Source: Chryseobacterium formosense
GTDB lineage: Bacteria > Bacteroidota > Bacteroidia > Flavobacteriales > Weeksellaceae
Length of the DNA: 64,000 bases
NCBI RefSeq assembly: GCF_900116415.1
Contig: NZ_FPAP01000003.1
Span: 372,001-436,000, forward strand
Direction: 5' to 3'
Each line of letters starts with the position of its first letter. The stretch's first letter is position 1. The position numbers and the translations under genes are program-made. A model generated the notes under the pieces. That model did not search any database, was not told the DNA's origin, and saw only the letters and a program-made list of their open reading frames with translations. This document shows positions 62,429 to 64,000 of the stretch, piece after piece.

Positions 62429-64000
62429 TTAAAAAATATAATCCGTACTCAGAAAATTAGAATCGTGATCTCTTACAATCGTATTCAGCAACTCTTTGTT
62501 GGAATCTGTCACTTTCGCAGCAACCAAAGAACGAATTGAAAACGAACGAAGCGCATCAAATACAGAAAGTGTACCTTCCGCACTGTCTTTTCTTCCGGTA
62601 AACGGGAAAACATCCGGCCCTCTCTGAGCCTGACAATTAATATTTACACGGCTTACCAAATTCACAAAAGGATCAATTAATTGTGAAACTTCTTGAGCAT
62701 CTTCACTGAAAATACTTACCTGCATCCCATGATCTGCATTGACCTGATAATCGATCGGCTCTTCAATATCATCAAAAGGAACCACCGGAATTACGGGACC
62801 AAATTGTTCTTCATGATACAGCTTCATTTCACTGTTCACAGGATAAACAACCGCTGGAAAAACGAAAGATTCTTCCGTAAATCCACCATTTTCATTCAGA
62901 ACTTTTGCACCTTTTGACAAAGCATCATCAATGCATTCTTTTAAGTAAGGAGGTTTATTGACTTCCGGAAGCGGCGTAATTTTCACATCTTTTTCCCAAG
63001 GAAGTCCAGGCTTTAAAGCAGAAACTGCAGCTGTTAATTTTTGAGTGAATTCTTCTGCAACATCCTTTTGAACAAAAATAAGTTTCAAAGCAGTACATCT
63101 TTGCCCGTTGAAAGAAAGCGCTCCAAGAATAATTTCATTCACGGCAATATCAAGATTCGCATTCTTCGTAACAATGGCAGCATTTTTTGCATCAAGACTT
63201 AAAATTGCTCTTAAACGGTTCACTTTCGGATGTAATTTTTTTAAACCATTCGCAACTTTACTTGAACCGATGAAAGCCAAGACATTTACTTTTCCGCTTT
63301 CCATAATCGGAGTAATAATTTCCGAACCTTTTCCGTATAAAGTATTCACCGTTCCTTTTGGGAAGGCTTCTTTAAATGCTTTTAATAAAGGATAATGTGC
63401 TAAAACACCGTGTTTTGGAAGTTTAAACAAAATCGTATTTCCCATAATCAAAGCAGGAATCAATGTTGTAAAAATTTCGTTTAAAGGATAATTAAACGGT
63501 CCCATGCTCAAAACCACACCAAGTGGGGCTCTTCTGATTTGCGCAATGGTTCCTTCTGCCTGTTGAAAACGCGAAGATTCTCTGTCTAAATCTTTCAGTG
63601 CGTCAATAGTCTGGTTGATGTAATCTACCGTTCTGTCGAATTCTTTTGTGGAATCTGCTAAAGTTTTTCCGATTTCCCACATCAGTAATTTGATAATTAA
63701 ATCACGCTCTTTAATCATCAGATAAACGAACTTCTGCATGCATTTGATTCTTCCCTCTACAGACATGGTCGGCCACTCTCCCAACCCATTGTCATAAGCT
63801 TTTACACAGGCATCAAGAACTTTCATTGCTTCTTGAGGACCGATATTCGGAATGCTTCCCAACAACTTTCTCTCTAAACCGTTCTCTGTCTGAAGGCAAA
63901 CCGGCGAGTAGATATTTTGAACCTCTCCTTCCCATTCTACCAATTCTCCATTAAGGAGATATTCTCTCTGATGGATTTCTGGAACTTTATATTCTTCTGG
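62429..64000 (-). CDS. NADP-dependent glyceraldehyde-3-phosphate/aldehyde dehydrogenase (5' end beyond window)
   Basis: The frame is open through the right edge: 19 further codons precede the first apparent start at 63943 (a TTG, spurious), reading 'PEEYKVPEIHQREYLLNGE'. At least 523 residues are visible. Family blocks are 'PLGVVLSMGPFNYPLNEIFTTLIPALIMGNTILFKLPKHG' and the catalytic Cys in 'FNGQRCTALKLIFV'; the opening 'IHQREYLLNGE' is typical of GapN. The enzyme would oxidise an aldehyde, probably glyceraldehyde-3-phosphate, to the acid with NADP+, bypassing the ATP-forming step of glycolysis. The loop that normally holds the base Glu ('LELGGK') reads 'LSLDAKN' here. Confidence 0.85.
   Translation of the reverse strand, partial: PEEYKVPEIHQREYLLNGELVEWEGEVQNIYSPVCLQTENGLERKLLGSIPNIGPQEAMKVLDACVKAYDNGLGEWPTMSVEGRIKCMQKFVYLMIKERDLIIKLLMWEIGKTLADSTKEFDRTVDYINQTIDALKDLDRESSRFQQAEGTIAQIRRAPLGVVLSMGPFNYPLNEIFTTLIPALIMGNTILFKLPKHGVLAHYPLLKAFKEAFPKGTVNTLYGKGSEIITPIMESGKVNVLAFIGSSKVANGLKKLHPKVNRLRAILSLDAKNAAIVTKNANLDIAVNEIILGALSFNGQRCTALKLIFVQKDVAEEFTQKLTAAVSALKPGLPWEKDVKITPLPEVNKPPYLKECIDDALSKGAKVLNENGGFTEESFVFPAVVYPVNSEMKLYHEEQFGPVIPVVPFDDIEEPIDYQVNADHGMQVSIFSEDAQEVSQLIDPFVNLVSRVNINCQAQRGPDVFPFTGRKDSAEGTLSVFDALRSFSIRSLVAAKVTDSNKELLNTIVRDHDSNFLSTDYIF

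Overview
The window looks like chromosomal DNA of a flavobacterium of the Chryseobacterium type (Bacteroidota, Flavobacteriales). Supporting signs are low GC content, secreted proteins with type IX secretion (T9SS) sorting tails, a GLPGLI-family protein, many SRPBCC, VOC and DinB paralogues, a monomeric isocitrate dehydrogenase, and Bacteroidota-type promoters (TTG, a gap of about 19-22 bases, then TAnnTTTG). The genus is an inference; no rRNA lies in the window.

Layout. 1-3951: two minus-strand secreted T9SS proteins, the first cut by the left edge. 4366-4487: tRNA-Arg(TCG) with its terminator. 4566-9381: an outer-membrane beta-barrel gene behind a giant TPR-protein gene. 9633-12247: amino-acid permease, Mpo1-like protein and DUF4377 lipoprotein, closed by strong terminators. 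12251-16841: SPFH protein, nitronate monooxygenase, dGTPase and a Nei/Fpg-type DNA glycosylase. 17114-20862: an accessory stretch with a 26-codon membrane peptide, a possible small RNA, an AAA ATPase, two cassette-like genes separated by long attC-like imperfect palindromes, a frameshifted second copy of the ATPase 3' end, and an unknown membrane gene. 20878-31802: dnaN, a diacylglycerol-kinase-type gene, an orphan barstar, an ECF sigma / HEAT-repeat anti-sigma / DUF4097 operon, a GLPGLI protein, purL and purB. 31926-39781: a run of small enzymes (DoxX, SRPBCC x3, SDR, VOC x4, alpha/beta hydrolase, DinB) and a Crp/Fnr regulator. 40097-43023: DUF763, YitT and HD-domain proteins. 43153-49548: three class III adenylate cyclases in one operon. 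49637-64000: thiol peroxidase, isocitrate dehydrogenase, HxlR regulator with a divergent SDR, Bcr/CflA efflux pump, CNNM/CorC-type protein, small GNAT protein, MBL-fold hydrolase, S41 protease lipoprotein, a second ECF sigma operon, an alpha/beta hydrolase, and a GapN-like aldehyde dehydrogenase cut by the right edge.

How the parts work together. Most of the window is housekeeping (purine synthesis, DNA replication, nucleotide pool and base repair, central carbon) mixed with envelope and stress functions. The three cyclases suggest a local cAMP signalling module with different sensory front ends. The two ECF units suggest envelope-stress regulation.

The most unusual part is 17114-20862. The two-gene segment there is bracketed by a 13-base direct repeat (GTTAGCAGAAATT at 18339 and 19984) and carries foldable boundary sites like those of integron cassettes, but no integrase is present in the window. 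Several families of dispersed palindromic repeats also sit in intergenic gaps (near 14.6, 30.2, 36.6, 38.1, 40.0, 43.1, 52.6 and 60.8 kb).
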